This document shows, piece by piece, positions 27,583 through 36,542 of a stretch of DNA of 38,546 nucleotides. The notes below the pieces were generated by a model. It saw only the letters and a list, made by a program, of their open reading frames with translations. It ran no database searches and had not been told where the DNA came from. The stretch's first letter is position 1; every line of letters starts with the position of its first letter. The translations under genes were made by a program, and so were the position numbers. Source of the stretch: Chloroflexota bacterium (GTDB lineage Bacteria; Chloroflexota; Anaerolineae; UBA4142); assembly GCA_016865935.1 (NCBI GenBank), contig VGOB01000018.1:1-38546 (forward strand), written 5' to 3'.

Positions 27583-30321
27583 TCATTTCTTTGTAATCAG
27601 ACTCGGCGCTTGCGCGATCGCTTCGGGCAAGCGTTCCGCGTCTTTGCCGCCCGCTTGCGCCATCGCGGCGCGTCCGCCGCCGCCGCCGCCGATGATGCGC
27701 GCGATCGGACGAATGATCTGCACCGCGTCGTACCCTTGCGCGATCAGGTCTTGGGTAACCATCACGATCAGACTCGGCTTGCCGTCAATCGCCGCGCCCA
27801 GCACGATAATGCCTGAGCCAATTTTGTCTTTGAGCGAGTCGCCGATCTCGCGCAACATATCCGCGTTCGCCACTTGTACCTGCGCCGACAAAATCGAAAT
27901 ATCGTTGACCAGATGGATGTGTTGCAACAACCCATCCAGATCGCGCAGCGCGAGATCGCGGCGCAAACGCTCGATTTCTTTTTGCGCCGCGTCCCGCTCG
28001 CTCATCAGATCGAGCACTTTGCGATCGACCTGCTCCGCGCTCGTCCGCAAGTACGCGGCAGTCCGTTCCAATCGTCCGAGCCCTTCGCGCAGCAACTTGC
28101 TCACGCCGCGCCCCGTCGTCGCTTCGATCCGGCGCAGACCTGAGCCGATGGACGATTCCGACAAAATGCGAAACGATCCGATCTGGCTCGTGCGCGTGAC
28201 GTGCGTGCCGCCGCACAACTCTTGACTGTAAAATCGCGGCGGATAACCCACTTGGATCACGCGCACGCGCTCGCCGTACTTTTCGGTGAAGAGCGCCATT
28301 GCGCCGCTCGCGACCGCATCGCGATAATTCGTCTCGATCGGCAGCACGGCGAAATCCGCCAGCACCGCGTCGTTCACCGACTCCTCGATGCGATCCAATT
28401 CATCCTGGGTCAGCATCGCGTTGTGCGTGAAATCGAAACGGAAACGTTCGGGCGCGACGAGCGAGCCGCCCTGCTGAACGTGTTCGCCGAGAACGTAACG
28501 AAGTTCGCGGTGAAGCAAATGCGTCGCGGTGTGATTCCGCATAATGTCCCAGCGGCGCAAGCGATCCACTTCGGCAACTGCGCGTTCGCCGACGCGCGGC
28601 GCGCCTTTGACGACTTTGCCGATGTGAACGATCAACCCAGGAATCGGGCGGCGCGCTTCCGTGATTTCGATTGCCCACACGACGTTTGCGTCTTCGATCT
28701 CCGCGCCATCCGCGACGTTCGCGTACTTGACGAGGCGTCCCGTGTCGCTCACCTGCCCGCCCGATTCGACGTAGAAGCAGGTTTGCGGCAAAACGATTTC
28801 GACCGCGTCGCCGATTTTTGCTTCGTCAACCAACGCGCCCTCGCGCAAAATGCCCGCAACCTGGGTTTCGATTTCGGTCCACGAGTACGGATCGTGCTGA
28901 ACGCTCGCTGGCGCGACCTGGTCTTTGACCGCGTTGTACGTCGCTTCGTCGCCCGCGTCCGCCGCGCCCAGCGTGGACGCCGCGCGCGAACGGTCGGCTT
29001 GCGCTTCCATCGCTTGACGGAAACCGGGTTCGTCCACCGTCATCCCGTACTCGCGCGCGATGTCGCGCGTCAGTTCGAGCGCAAAGCCGTACGTGTCGTG
29101 CAGTTTGAACGCGTCCGCGCCGGAAATTTGCGTTTTGTTTTTCGCTTTCAAATCCGCGACCAACTCGTCGAGCAGCGCGGAACCTGTTTTGAGCGTCGCT
29201 TGAAAACGCTGTTCTTCTTGCAACGTCGTTTTCAAAATCACGTCGCGCCGTTTGGCGAGTTCGGGATATTGATCGCCCATAATTTCGATCACGGTCGGCA
29301 AAACCTGGGTCAGGAACGGCTCGGTGAAACCGAGCATCTGCCCGTGCCGCGCGGCGCGGCGCAGAATCAAACGCAAAATATAATTGCGTCCCTCGTTTCC
29401 AGGAATCACGCCATCGGCGGTAAGAAACGCGACGGCGCGCGAATGATCGGCAATGACGCGGTACGACGCGAGCTGTTTTTCCATCGCGGCTTTGTCCTGC
29501 CCGAGCAGTTTGCGCGTCTGTTCGAGAATCGGCTTGAACAAATCAGTGTCGTAGTTCGATGGCTTGTTCTGCAAAACCATCGTGACGCGTTCCAGTCCCG
29601 CGCCCGTGTCCACCGACGGACGCGGCAGCGGTTCGAGTTTGAACGCGTCGCCGTCGGCGAAACGATTGAACTGCATAAAGACGAGATTCCAGATTTCGAG
29701 CGTCTCGCCGCCGTCGCCGTTGACGTATTCGCGACGATTGTATTTTGGATCTTTGGGGCGTTCGCCGCGATAGTAATGGATTTCGGAACAGGGACCGCAC
29801 GGACCTGTTTCGCCCATCTGCCAAAAATTATCTTTGCGGCTGAAGCGCAACACGCGCTCGGGCGCCGCGCCTGCTTTGACCCACAACTCCGCCGCTTCTT
29901 CGTCAGCCGACACTTCGTCATCGCCTTCAAAGATCGTGAACCAGAGACGCGCGGGATCCATCCCGTAGTACTCGGTCAGCAATTCCCACGCGAATTTGAT
30001 CGCGTCCTTTTTGAAATAATCGCCGAACGAAAAATTGCCGAGCATCTCGAAGAAGGTGTGGTGGCGCGGCGACGGTCCGACGTTTTCCAGATCGTTGTGC
30101 TTGCCCGAGACGCGCATACACTTTTGCGACGTGACCGCGCGCGCATACTCGCGTTTTTCGCGTCCGAGGAACACGTCTTTGAACTGCACCATCCCCGCGT
30201 TCGTGAAGAGCAAGGTCGGATCGCCCGCCGGAATCAGCGACGAGCTCGCGACGACCGCGTGCTTGCGCCGCTTGAAATAATCGAGAAACGTTTTGCGAAT
30301 TTCGTGAGAGGTAGGTGGCAT
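27583..30321 (-). CDS. alaS: Alanyl-tRNA synthetase
   Basis: 912 residues (E. coli 876), from ATG 30321 preceded by AGGA. The N-terminal class II catalytic part starts EIRKTFLDYFKRRKHAVVAS and includes NAGMVQFKDVFLG and SPRHHTFFEMLGNFSFGDYF. The editing domain has HTATHLLH and CGGTHV zinc-site residues. The C-Ala domain has GGGGGGRAAMAQAGGKD. It charges tRNA-Ala and removes mischarged Ser and Gly. No T-box leader was seen upstream. It follows a Uma2 gene across a repeat array. Confidence 0.97.
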   Translation of the reverse strand: MPPTSHEIRKTFLDYFKRRKHAVVASSSLIPAGDPTLLFTNAGMVQFKDVFLGREKREYARAVTSQKCMRVSGKHNDLENVGPSPRHHTFFEMLGNFSFGDYFKKDAIKFAWELLTEYYGMDPARLWFTIFEGDDEVSADEEAAELWVKAGAAPERVLRFSRKDNFWQMGETGPCGPCSEIHYYRGERPKDPKYNRREYVNGDGGETLEIWNLVFMQFNRFADGDAFKLEPLPRPSVDTGAGLERVTMVLQNKPSNYDTDLFKPILEQTRKLLGQDKAAMEKQLASYRVIADHSRAVAFLTADGVIPGNEGRNYILRLILRRAARHGQMLGFTEPFLTQVLPTVIEIMGDQYPELAKRRDVILKTTLQEEQRFQATLKTGSALLDELVADLKAKNKTQISGADAFKLHDTYGFALELTRDIAREYGMTVDEPGFRQAMEAQADRSRAASTLGAADAGDEATYNAVKDQVAPASVQHDPYSWTEIETQVAGILREGALVDEAKIGDAVEIVLPQTCFYVESGGQVSDTGRLVKYANVADGAEIEDANVVWAIEITEARRPIPGLIVHIGKVVKGAPRVGERAVAEVDRLRRWDIMRNHTATHLLHRELRYVLGEHVQQGGSLVAPERFRFDFTHNAMLTQDELDRIEESVNDAVLADFAVLPIETNYRDAVASGAMALFTEKYGERVRVIQVGYPPRFYSQELCGGTHVTRTSQIGSFRILSESSIGSGLRRIEATTGRGVSKLLREGLGRLERTAAYLRTSAEQVDRKVLDLMSERDAAQKEIERLRRDLALRDLDGLLQHIHLVNDISILSAQVQVANADMLREIGDSLKDKIGSGIIVLGAAIDGKPSLIVMVTQDLIAQGYDAVQIIRPIARIIGGGGGGRAAMAQAGGKDAERLPEAIAQAPSLITKK

Positions 30322-30328
30322 TGGAATC

Positions 30329-30363
30329 CTAATTTTCGATTTTCGATTTCTGATTTTCGATTT
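30329..30363. repeat. TTTCGAT heptamer array
   Basis: About four TTTCGAT/TTCTGAT units between uma2-type gene and alaS. No inverted arm is obvious. Confidence 0.85.
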
Positions 30364-30375
30364 GCGGCGGCGATT

Positions 30376-30849
30376 TCAAATTTTCGGTGGAAACCGCGCG
30401 ACCAACTTGGATTTCTTCAACTTGCCTGAATGATCGGCAAAGGTCACGTTGCCTTTTTCGTCGCACAGCCAAACTTCGCGCGCGCCTTTCGCGAGATACA
30501 ACGTAATTTTCTCTTCCATTTCCGCGCGGCGGTTGGAGGGCGAGACGATTTCGACACAAATTTCGGGCGCGTGCGCGAATGGCGTTTCGTCAGAATGCTT
30601 TTTCAGGAATTCGTCTGATGCCCACGCGACGTCCGCGACCTTGACGCCATCGAGCGTTCTGATCGAACATTCTGAAAAGACGCGCCCACTCGGCACCATC
30701 CGCTTGAGCATCGCGCCAATTTCGATCTGGTACATCCCGTGACGATTCGACGCCGGAGTCATAATGATTCTCCCTTTCGCATCCAGTTCGATTTTGTACG
30801 GCAAGTTCTGCAATGACTTGTCCTTGAGCACATCCGCCCATTGCAACAT
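30376..30849 (-). CDS. Uma2-family (PD-(D/E)XK-type) protein
   Basis: 157 residues from ATG 30849 preceded by GAGGTG. The Uma2 pattern is clear: LPYKIELDAKGRIIMTPAS, VADVAWASDEFLKKH, PEICVEIVSPSNRRAEMEEKI and YLAKGAREVWLCDEKGNV. The fold belongs to restriction-like nucleases, with Asp and Glu-x-Val residues of the active site in place. No biological function is established for the family. It has a strong promoter at 30877-30905 and probably starts the transcript that includes alaS. Confidence 0.85.
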   Translation of the reverse strand: MLQWADVLKDKSLQNLPYKIELDAKGRIIMTPASNRHGMYQIEIGAMLKRMVPSGRVFSECSIRTLDGVKVADVAWASDEFLKKHSDETPFAHAPEICVEIVSPSNRRAEMEEKITLYLAKGAREVWLCDEKGNVTFADHSGKLKKSKLVARFPPKI

Positions 30850-30876
30850 CGGACACCTCGCTTTCCCTCGCGCGTC

Positions 30877-30905
30877 ATTTTAGTCGAACACCTAGCGAAT
30901 GTCAA
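30877..30905 (-). promoter_or_regulatory. Promoter of the uma2-alaS set
   Basis: On the minus strand TTGACA (30905-30900), a 17-nt spacer and TAAAAT (30882-30877). Only one base departs from consensus. Transcription would start near 30870. Confidence 0.75.
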
Positions 30906-30922
30906 ACAACCGCGCGACGCGG

Positions 30923-30951
30923 TTGACCTTTTCGCCTTTCTGTTTTAAGAT
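30923..30951 (+). promoter_or_regulatory. Promoter of the exported-protein gene
   Basis: TTGACC (30923-30928), a 17-nt spacer and TAAGAT (30946-30951). It is back to back with the uma2 promoter, leaving 17 nt between the two -35 boxes. Confidence 0.65.
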
Positions 30952-30986
30952 CGCGCCCAGAATTCCCAAACCGAAAGGATTCCGCA

Positions 30987-32102
30987 ATGACCAAACAACA
31001 ATGGATGATTCTCGGCGCGCTCGGCATCGGCGTGCTGTGTCTGTATTGCGTCGGCGGCGCGCTCGCGCTGCAAATGCTGAACGCGCCCCCCGTCACGCCC
31101 GACCTTGCCGCGCTCCAAGCCCTGCCCGGCGAAGCGACGCTCGCGCCGCCCACCGCGCCCGCCACGCTCGCGCCCACGCCCGCGCCGACCGCGCAACCTA
31201 GCGCGACCTGGGTCATCGCGCCGCCGCAAGCGCAACCCGGCGCGACGCTTGTTGGCACACGCGCGCCACTTGCGTTCCCTTCGACTGCCGCTCAGGGCGC
31301 GACGCCCGGCGCAACCGCGACGCGCCGCGCGACAGTTCAGCCGGTCGGACCGATTATGACCGCGTGGAGCAAAGCGCAAAACGTCACCGCGTACCGCATC
31401 GAATTCGATTGGACGATCAAAGGCAACCTATCCGACATTCCGGCAAATTGGCAAACCGCGCAAGGCGTTCCACTCTTCAGCATCGCCGGAGCGATCAACG
31501 GCAAAGATTCGCACATCGCGCTCAAAGGAATTCTCGCGATGCTTTTCACCGGCGACCCGACCAAGTCGGTTGAATTTCTCACTATCGGCGACAAGACGTA
31601 CCTGCGCGGTCCCGCGCCGATGATGGGCGCGCCGGACGACAAGTGGTACGTTTCGACCGGACAAGGCAAATTTTCGACGAACATCAACGAAGGGACGATG
31701 CCCGAATTACCCGGCGACGCGACGATTGATTGGAGCAGTTTCAAAAAGAGCGCGACCGAAACGCTCGATGGAAAACGGTGCGACGTGTATCGTGGCGACA
31801 AGAACGCGACGATGAAACTTTTCCAATCGGTTGACCCGGGCACGACGAACAAACAATCGCTCGACACGATTGACAACGCCGAAACCAAGTTCTGGGTGTG
31901 CGACGACGGCTATTTGCATCAATGGACGATGAACGTCGAGGGGCGCGCCAAAGACAAGCCGACCGAAAAAGTTTCGTTTCAAATTCGCTTGCACGTTTGG
32001 GATTTCAACACGAACATCAAGTTCACGCCGCCAGCAAATCCCGCACCGCTGCAAATGCCGGCGTTCGATTTTTCGCTTCCAACGCCAACGCGATCGAAAT
32101 AA
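30987..32102 (+). CDS. Exported protein, possible LppX/LprG-like domain
   Basis: 371 residues. An N-terminal membrane helix (WMILGALGIGVLCLYCVGG) is followed by a Pro/Ala/Thr/Gln stalk (about 40-115). The soluble part (MTAWSKAQNVTAYRIEFDWTI, AINGKDSHIALKG, FLTIGDKTYLRGPAP, CDVYRGDKNATM) resembles the LolA/LppX half-barrel that binds lipids, but this rests on pattern alone. It has its own promoter and ends with a palindromic terminator; the next gene is tyrS. Confidence 0.65.
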   Translation: MTKQQWMILGALGIGVLCLYCVGGALALQMLNAPPVTPDLAALQALPGEATLAPPTAPATLAPTPAPTAQPSATWVIAPPQAQPGATLVGTRAPLAFPSTAAQGATPGATATRRATVQPVGPIMTAWSKAQNVTAYRIEFDWTIKGNLSDIPANWQTAQGVPLFSIAGAINGKDSHIALKGILAMLFTGDPTKSVEFLTIGDKTYLRGPAPMMGAPDDKWYVSTGQGKFSTNINEGTMPELPGDATIDWSSFKKSATETLDGKRCDVYRGDKNATMKLFQSVDPGTTNKQSLDTIDNAETKFWVCDDGYLHQWTMNVEGRAKDKPTEKVSFQIRLHVWDFNTNIKFTPPANPAPLQMPAFDFSLPTPTRSK

Positions 32103-32112
32103 CGCGCGCAAA

Positions 32113-32147
32113 AAGACCTTCCAGGTCTCGGAGACCTGGAAGGTCTT
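32113..32147. terminator. Palindrome terminator (AAGACCTTCCAGGTCT)
   Basis: A perfect 16-bp stem (32113-32128 and 32132-32147) with a 3-nt loop. It shares its core AGACCTTCCAGGT with the palindrome at 20371, so it is a dispersed element used as a terminator. No T tract follows. Confidence 0.7.
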
Positions 32148-32195
32148 GGGTGACGGGTTGGCTTGACGCACGCGCGTTTGTTCCGCGACGCGGGA

Positions 32196-32207
32196 GTGTG
32201 GTATAAT
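32196..32207 (+). promoter_or_regulatory. Extended -10 promoter of tyrS
   Basis: GTGTGGTATAAT ends at 32207 and is identical to the -10 element of the nuo promoter. No good -35 lies 17 nt upstream. Confidence 0.6.
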
Positions 32208-32227
32208 GCACACAAGGAGTTGTTTCC

Positions 32228-33412
32228 ATGTCCACCCACTCACTCGATTTCATCTTGAAACGCGGCGTCGCCGAAATTATCAGCGAAGCAAGTTTTCGGC
32301 GGCGTTTGAACGCAGGCAAACCCTTGCGCCTTAAAATGGGTTTCGATCCCTCCAAGCCCGATTTGCATGTTGGGCACGCGGTCGGAATGAGGAAACTGCG
32401 CCAACTGCAAGACCTGGGACACACCGTTGTCCTGATCGTCGGCGATTGGACCGCGCAGATCGGCGATCCCTCCGGGCGCGACGAATCGCGCGTGATGCTT
32501 TCCGCCGAGCAAGTCAAGCTCAACGCGCAGACGTATATGGATCAGTTTTTCATCATCGTGGATAAAAACAAAACCGAAACGCGCTGGCAAAGCGAATGGT
32601 TCGGCAAGTTCACGCTTGCCGATGTGTTCAACCTCACGTCGCGCTTTACCTTTGCCGATATGATGGAACACGAGACGTTCGACAAGCGCGTGAAAGAAGG
32701 CAAAGCGTTGTCGGTGATGGAATTGATGTACCCGATGTTGCAGGCGTACGATTCGATTGCGATTGACGCGGACGTGGAATTCGGCGGCACGGATCAGAAA
32801 TTTAATATTCTCGCCGGGCGCCAATTGCAAGAACGCTTGGGCAAAACGCCGCAAGAAGTTTTTCTCGTTCCATTACTCGCCGGCACCGACGGAATGAAGA
32901 TGAGCAAATCGCTGAACAACACGATTGACTTGAAAGCCGATCCCGGCGATATGTACGGCAAAGTGATGTCGCTCACCGACGAAATGCTGATCACGTACTT
33001 TACCTGCGTGACCGATGTTTCCGACGCGGAGATCGCGGAGATGGATCGCGCGATGAAATCGCACGCCGTCAATCCGCGCGATTTGAAAATGCGTTTGGGA
33101 CGCGAGATCATCGCGCAGTGTCACGGCGCGGACGCGGCGCGCGCTGCCGAAGCGGAATTCGTCAAGGTGTTCCAACAGCGCGAACTGCCAACCGATTTGC
33201 CGACGTTCGCGCTCAAACAAGCGATGCCGATCATTGACTTGATCGTCGCCGCCGATCTCGCACCGTCGCGCAGTGAAGCGCGCCGACTCGTGCAGCAAGG
33301 CGGCGTGAAATTGAACGACGCCATCGTGGACAAGATCGACGCGGTGATCCCGGTAAGCGAAGCGGTTTTGCGCGTCGGACGGCGCAAGTTCATTCGACTC
33401 GTGACGGGCTGA
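32228..33412 (+). CDS. tyrS: Tyrosyl-tRNA synthetase
   Basis: 394 residues; AAGGAG precedes ATG 32228. Class I motifs: PDLHVGHAVGMRKLR (HIGH-type) and GTDGMKMSKSLNN (KMSKS). GGTDQKFNILAGRQLQE and the C-terminal S4-like domain (APSRSEARRLVQQGGVKLNDA) complete the TyrS layout, of the longer, TyrZ-like type. It charges tRNA-Tyr. It is co-transcribed with sppA 37 nt downstream. Confidence 0.96.
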   Translation: MSTHSLDFILKRGVAEIISEASFRRRLNAGKPLRLKMGFDPSKPDLHVGHAVGMRKLRQLQDLGHTVVLIVGDWTAQIGDPSGRDESRVMLSAEQVKLNAQTYMDQFFIIVDKNKTETRWQSEWFGKFTLADVFNLTSRFTFADMMEHETFDKRVKEGKALSVMELMYPMLQAYDSIAIDADVEFGGTDQKFNILAGRQLQERLGKTPQEVFLVPLLAGTDGMKMSKSLNNTIDLKADPGDMYGKVMSLTDEMLITYFTCVTDVSDAEIAEMDRAMKSHAVNPRDLKMRLGREIIAQCHGADAARAAEAEFVKVFQQRELPTDLPTFALKQAMPIIDLIVAADLAPSRSEARRLVQQGGVKLNDAIVDKIDAVIPVSEAVLRVGRRKFIRLVTG

Positions 33413-33437
33413 AGGCTGATCGCTGACGGCTGTCATT
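33408..33437. repeat. GCTGAAG-type heptamer array
   Basis: Four GCTG-initiated heptamers (GCTGAAG, GCTGATC, GCTGACG, GCTGTCA) at the tyrS-sppA junction. Confidence 0.75.
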
Positions 33438-33449
33438 TCGGAGGACAAA

Positions 33450-34391
33450 ATGAAATCACGCGGTTTGATCATCACGGTAGTCGTGTTGAGTGTGCTGGCG
33501 TGCGCGCTGCTCGTGTGCATCGGCGTCCTCGTCGCGCGGCTCGCCGCCACACCCGCCGCCGGCTTGGGCGACGCGGTCGCCATCGTCTACGTCGAAGGAC
33601 CGATCATCACCGGCAAACCGGAATCAGAATTTTCGTCGAGCGGCATCGCGTACTCGGAAACGATCATCAAGTATCTGCGCGACGCGCAAAACAACGCGTC
33701 CGTCAAAGCGATCGTGTTGCGCGTGGACAGTCCGGGCGGCAGCGTCGTCGCCTCGCGCGAAATGTACGACGCGGTGATGGCGACGCGCGCCAAAGGCAAG
33801 CCCGTCGTCGCGTCGTTCGGCGAAATTGCCGCGTCGGGCGGCTATTACATTTCCGCCGGCGCGGACAAAATTTACGCGCACCCCGCCACATTGACCGGCA
33901 GCATCGGCGTCATCAGCGTCTTTCCTAGTTTCGAAGGTCTGGGCGAAAAAATCGGCGTCAAGTTTACCGTCATCAAAAGCGGTCCGCACAAAGATCAAGG
34001 CGCGGGGTATCGCGATTTGACGCCGGAAGAGCGCGCGATTTGGCAAACCTTGACCGACGAAATCTACGGCGACTTTGTGAGCGTGGTCGCGCAAGGGCGC
34101 AAGTTGGAAACCGCGCGCGTGCGTGAATTGGCGGATGGGCGCGTGTACACCGGCAAACAAGCCAAACAAGTCGGCTTGGTGGACGAATTGGGGAATTTGG
34201 ACGCGGCAGTGGATGCGGCGGCGAAACTGGGAAATATTTCCGGCACGCCGCGCCGCATCGAATTCAGAACCAAGCCCAGTTTCTTGAGCGCGTTCTCATT
34301 TGCCAGTCCCGCGTGGAACGCGCGCGCGCTCGCAGATTTATTCGCGCTGGGGCAATGGGGGCGCGTGATGTATCTGTACGTCGCGCCGTAA
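33450..34391 (+). CDS. sppA: Signal peptide peptidase SppA (S49)
   Basis: 313 residues; GGAGG precedes ATG 33450. One N-terminal membrane helix anchors it. The S49 core has VLRVDSPGGSVVASREMYD, GEIAASGGYYISAGADKIYA and SGPHKDQGAGYR. Ser129 is the nucleophile and Lys181 the base, 52 residues apart as in Bacillus SppA. It degrades cleaved signal peptides and other peptides at the membrane. Single-domain type. Confidence 0.93.
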   Translation: MKSRGLIITVVVLSVLACALLVCIGVLVARLAATPAAGLGDAVAIVYVEGPIITGKPESEFSSSGIAYSETIIKYLRDAQNNASVKAIVLRVDSPGGSVVASREMYDAVMATRAKGKPVVASFGEIAASGGYYISAGADKIYAHPATLTGSIGVISVFPSFEGLGEKIGVKFTVIKSGPHKDQGAGYRDLTPEERAIWQTLTDEIYGDFVSVVAQGRKLETARVRELADGRVYTGKQAKQVGLVDELGNLDAAVDAAAKLGNISGTPRRIEFRTKPSFLSAFSFASPAWNARALADLFALGQWGRVMYLYVAP

Positions 34392-34395
34392 ATTC

Positions 34396-34423
34396 GTAGG
34401 GACGTTTAATCAAACGTCCCTAC
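34396..34423. terminator. Bidirectional terminator palindrome (GTAGGGACGTTT)
   Basis: A perfect 12-bp stem (34396-34407 and 34412-34423) with a 4-nt loop, between the converging sppA and SDR genes. It overlaps the SDR stop codon (34420-34422). Confidence 0.8.
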
Positions 34424-35190
34424 AATCTTCGCAAATGAAATCCGCCGTCCACGTTGATCACTTCGCCGGTCGAGTACGGCAGCGCGTCGCGCGCAATCGC
34501 GACGACCGCGCGCGCGACATCCTCCGGTTGTCCCCAACGCCGAATCGGAAAAATTCCTTCCGCGATCATCTTGTCGTACTTGGCTTTCACCACACTCGTC
34601 AAATCCGTTTCGATCACGCCGGGGCGAATTTCGTAAACGTGGATGCCGTACTCTGACAAACGATCCGCAAACAACGTCGTCATCATCGCGACGCCGGCTT
34701 TAGAAATGCAATACTCGCCGCGATTCGGACTGCTGGCGTACGAACTGAGCGAGCCGATGTTGACGATTTTCGCGCCGCCGATCTTGTGTTCGATCATTTT
34801 GCGCGCGACGAGTTGCGTCAGAAAAAACGGACCGCGCAAATTCGTCGCCATCACTTCGTCGTAACTCGCTTCGGTCGTTTCGAGTATGTCCACGCGTTGG
34901 CGCGGCGCGATTCCCGCGTTGTTCACCAGCAGATCAATCCGCCCGAACGTCTCCAAAGTCTGCGCGACCAAGCGCGCGCGATCTGTCGCGTTTGCTACAT
35001 CCGCTTGAATGACGATGCCGCGCGCGCCCGCCGCTTGAACTTGCGCGCGCGCTTCCTCCGCCGCCTGCGCATTGCCGCGATAGTTGATGATGACGTTCCA
35101 TCGTTCCCGCGCCAGCGCCACCGCAATCGCGCGCCCGATGCCGCGCGCCGCGCCGGTCACGAGCGCGATTCTATTTTTCGTACTTGACAT
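34420..35190 (-). CDS. SDR-family oxidoreductase (3-ketoacyl-ACP-reductase-like)
   Basis: About 256 residues from ATG 35190, with GGGGA upstream. Rossmann motif [20 protein letters not shown] in [10 protein letters not shown], the Ser in [11 protein letters not shown] and the YCISK catalytic pair are present, and the C-terminus reads [14 protein letters not shown]. It reduces a keto or aldehyde group with NAD(P)H; the substrate is unknown. Next to a GH88-type hydrolase, so sugar or uronate metabolism is possible (inference). Confidence 0.85.
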   Translation of the reverse strand: MSSTKNRIALVTGAARGIGRAIAVALARERWNVIINYRGNAQAAEEARAQVQAAGARGIVIQADVANATDRARLVAQTLETFGRIDLLVNNAGIAPRQRVDILETTEASYDEVMATNLRGPFFLTQLVARKMIEHKIGGAKIVNIGSLSSYASSPNRGEYCISKAGVAMMTTLFADRLSEYGIHVYEIRPGVIETDLTSVVKAKYDKMIAEGIFPIRRWGQPEDVARAVVAIARDALPYSTGEVINVDGGFHLRRL

Positions 35191-35193
35191 CAC

Positions 35194-35235
35194 ATTCCCC
35201 TTGTCTCCCTCTCTCCTTGTCTCCCCCTCTCCCCG
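35194..35235. repeat. CTTGTCTCC-type 8-nt array
   Basis: TTGTCTCC, CTCTCTCC, TTGTCTCC and CCCTCTCC in tandem in the SDR-GH88 gap. The same unit appears at 7312-7328. Confidence 0.88.
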
Positions 35236-36336
35236 TCAATTCACCGCGCGTTCAGCTTTGGACAGCGCTTCCAAGAAAAAATACTCGCCCCACATCACGC
35301 TTTCGTCCACGCCCAAGCCCTTGCGTTGATGATAACAACCGTGCTTGAGAATTCCTTCCCAGCCCGGCGTGTCAATTGCCAGAAACTCCGGCTCGGTCAG
35401 CGTGTCCAGGATTGTGAGCGCGTAATCACGATACAAGCGTGCGCGCGCCGCGTCGCCGGTGAGTTGCGCGAGATTCCACAAACCTCCGGCGGCAATCGCG
35501 GCGGCGGAACTTTCGTACCGCGATCCTGGGTTCGGTTCGTCCCAATCGTTCGGCGGCACACCGTTCGCTGGAGTTCGCTCGATGTAGAAATTCGCGCACG
35601 CTTCGGCAGTCTGCAACAAGCGCGCGTCGCGCGTGAAACTGTACGCCGTGCCAAAACCGTACAGCGCCCAGGTCAAACCGCGCGCCCACGACGAATCGTT
35701 GCGGTACCCTTGATGCGTCGTCTGGCGCAAAAATTCGCCGGTGTTCAGATCGAAAATGCCTTCGTGCGACGTACTGCCGTCGCCGCGCACGAAGTATTTG
35801 CGCGTCGTCAAGCAATGCTGGGTCGCTTTGCGAAGCAAATCCGCGTCGCCGGTTTGTTGCGCGGCGTAAAAAATGATCCCGACGTTCATCATAATATCAA
35901 TGAACAAACTCTCGTCGGCGACGAACGAGCGCAAATATTGTCCGCGCGCTTTGAAACGCAAGCCCATCGTTTGCCCGGCTTGAACGACGACTTTTTTGAT
36001 CGCCGGATCGCCGGTCAAATCGTACCAGCGTTTATACGTTGACCAAAAGAGAAACCCGAGATCGTGCACGTTGCGATCCGTCCGGCGGTGCTCGATCAAG
36101 CGCGAATAATGTTCCGCTTGCGCGCGCCAATAGTCCTCGCGCGTCCGTTCGTACAGCAACCAGAGTTGTCCGCCCAGAAACCCTTCGCACCAATTCGTCC
36201 ACGCTTCGCCGCCGTGTTTCCACTTGCCGTTTTGCGTGTACATCGGAAAATAATCGGGCTGCGTTTCGATCAGACGGCGCAATTGTTGCGCGGCAAAATC
36301 GAACGCGCGATTGATTTTGAAAGTGAGATTCGTCAT
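35236..36336 (-). CDS. GH88-like unsaturated glucuronyl hydrolase
   Basis: About 366 residues from ATG 36336, with AGGAG 7 nt upstream; an upstream ATG at 36354 lacks support. The alpha/alpha-barrel sequence has NVHDLGFLFWSTYKRWY, VADESLFIDIMMN and SARGLTW-like YRNDSSWARGLTWALYGFG, the GH88 signatures with two key Asp residues. The C-terminus has WDEPNPGSRYESSAAAIAAGGLW. GH88 enzymes hydrate and cleave unsaturated uronates left by polysaccharide lyases. A GntR regulator lies divergently upstream. Acts in the cytoplasm; no signal peptide. Confidence 0.88.
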   Translation of the reverse strand: MTNLTFKINRAFDFAAQQLRRLIETQPDYFPMYTQNGKWKHGGEAWTNWCEGFLGGQLWLLYERTREDYWRAQAEHYSRLIEHRRTDRNVHDLGFLFWSTYKRWYDLTGDPAIKKVVVQAGQTMGLRFKARGQYLRSFVADESLFIDIMMNVGIIFYAAQQTGDADLLRKATQHCLTTRKYFVRGDGSTSHEGIFDLNTGEFLRQTTHQGYRNDSSWARGLTWALYGFGTAYSFTRDARLLQTAEACANFYIERTPANGVPPNDWDEPNPGSRYESSAAAIAAGGLWNLAQLTGDAARARLYRDYALTILDTLTEPEFLAIDTPGWEGILKHGCYHQRKGLGVDESVMWGEYFFLEALSKAERAVN

Positions 36337-36433
36337 CGTCTGCTCCTGTGCCACCGATTATATTCGGATCGCGCGGCTCGACCAAATGGCGCGCGCAACG
36401 ACAAACTGCCTCAAATTTCGCTTTTTGCAGAAT

Positions 36434-36462
36434 TTGACAATCGGTTGATTTCGGTTTAATAT
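36434..36462 (+). promoter_or_regulatory. Promoter of the GntR gene
   Basis: TTGACA (36434-36439), a 17-nt spacer and TAATAT (36457-36462). The -35 is perfect. Its -10 overlaps the first bases of the palindrome at 36461. Confidence 0.8.
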
Positions 36463-36493
36463 CTTATAGGATATAAAATATATCCCATAAGAT
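36461..36493. promoter_or_regulatory. 33-bp dyad operator, candidate GntR site
   Basis: ATCTTATAGGATATA (36461-36475), AAA, then TATATCCCATAAGAT (36479-36493): 14 of 15 positions are inverted matches. It directly follows and overlaps the -10 of the regulator's own promoter and lies between the regulator and the divergent GH88 gene, so autorepression and control of both are plausible. Confidence 0.7.
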
Positions 36494-36542
36494 TTTTGGT
36501 CACGGGTCTGACTCACGCCGCAGGAGCAGACGGACGAAAAAA

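Noticed and set aside
26500-27816. 438-codon open frame on the plus strand
   Set aside because: Antisense to the baseplate-J-like gene and the end of alaS; Arg/His-rich, as expected in GC-rich shadows.
30322-30375. T-box or other tRNA-sensing leader before alaS
   Set aside because: The gap is 54 nt of heptamer repeats, with no room for a T-box and no anti-terminator pair.
28201-30429. 742-codon open frame on the plus strand
   Set aside because: It is the antisense shadow of alaS. The minus-strand frame carries all synthetase motifs, and the plus-strand product is Arg/Phe-rich with no domain.
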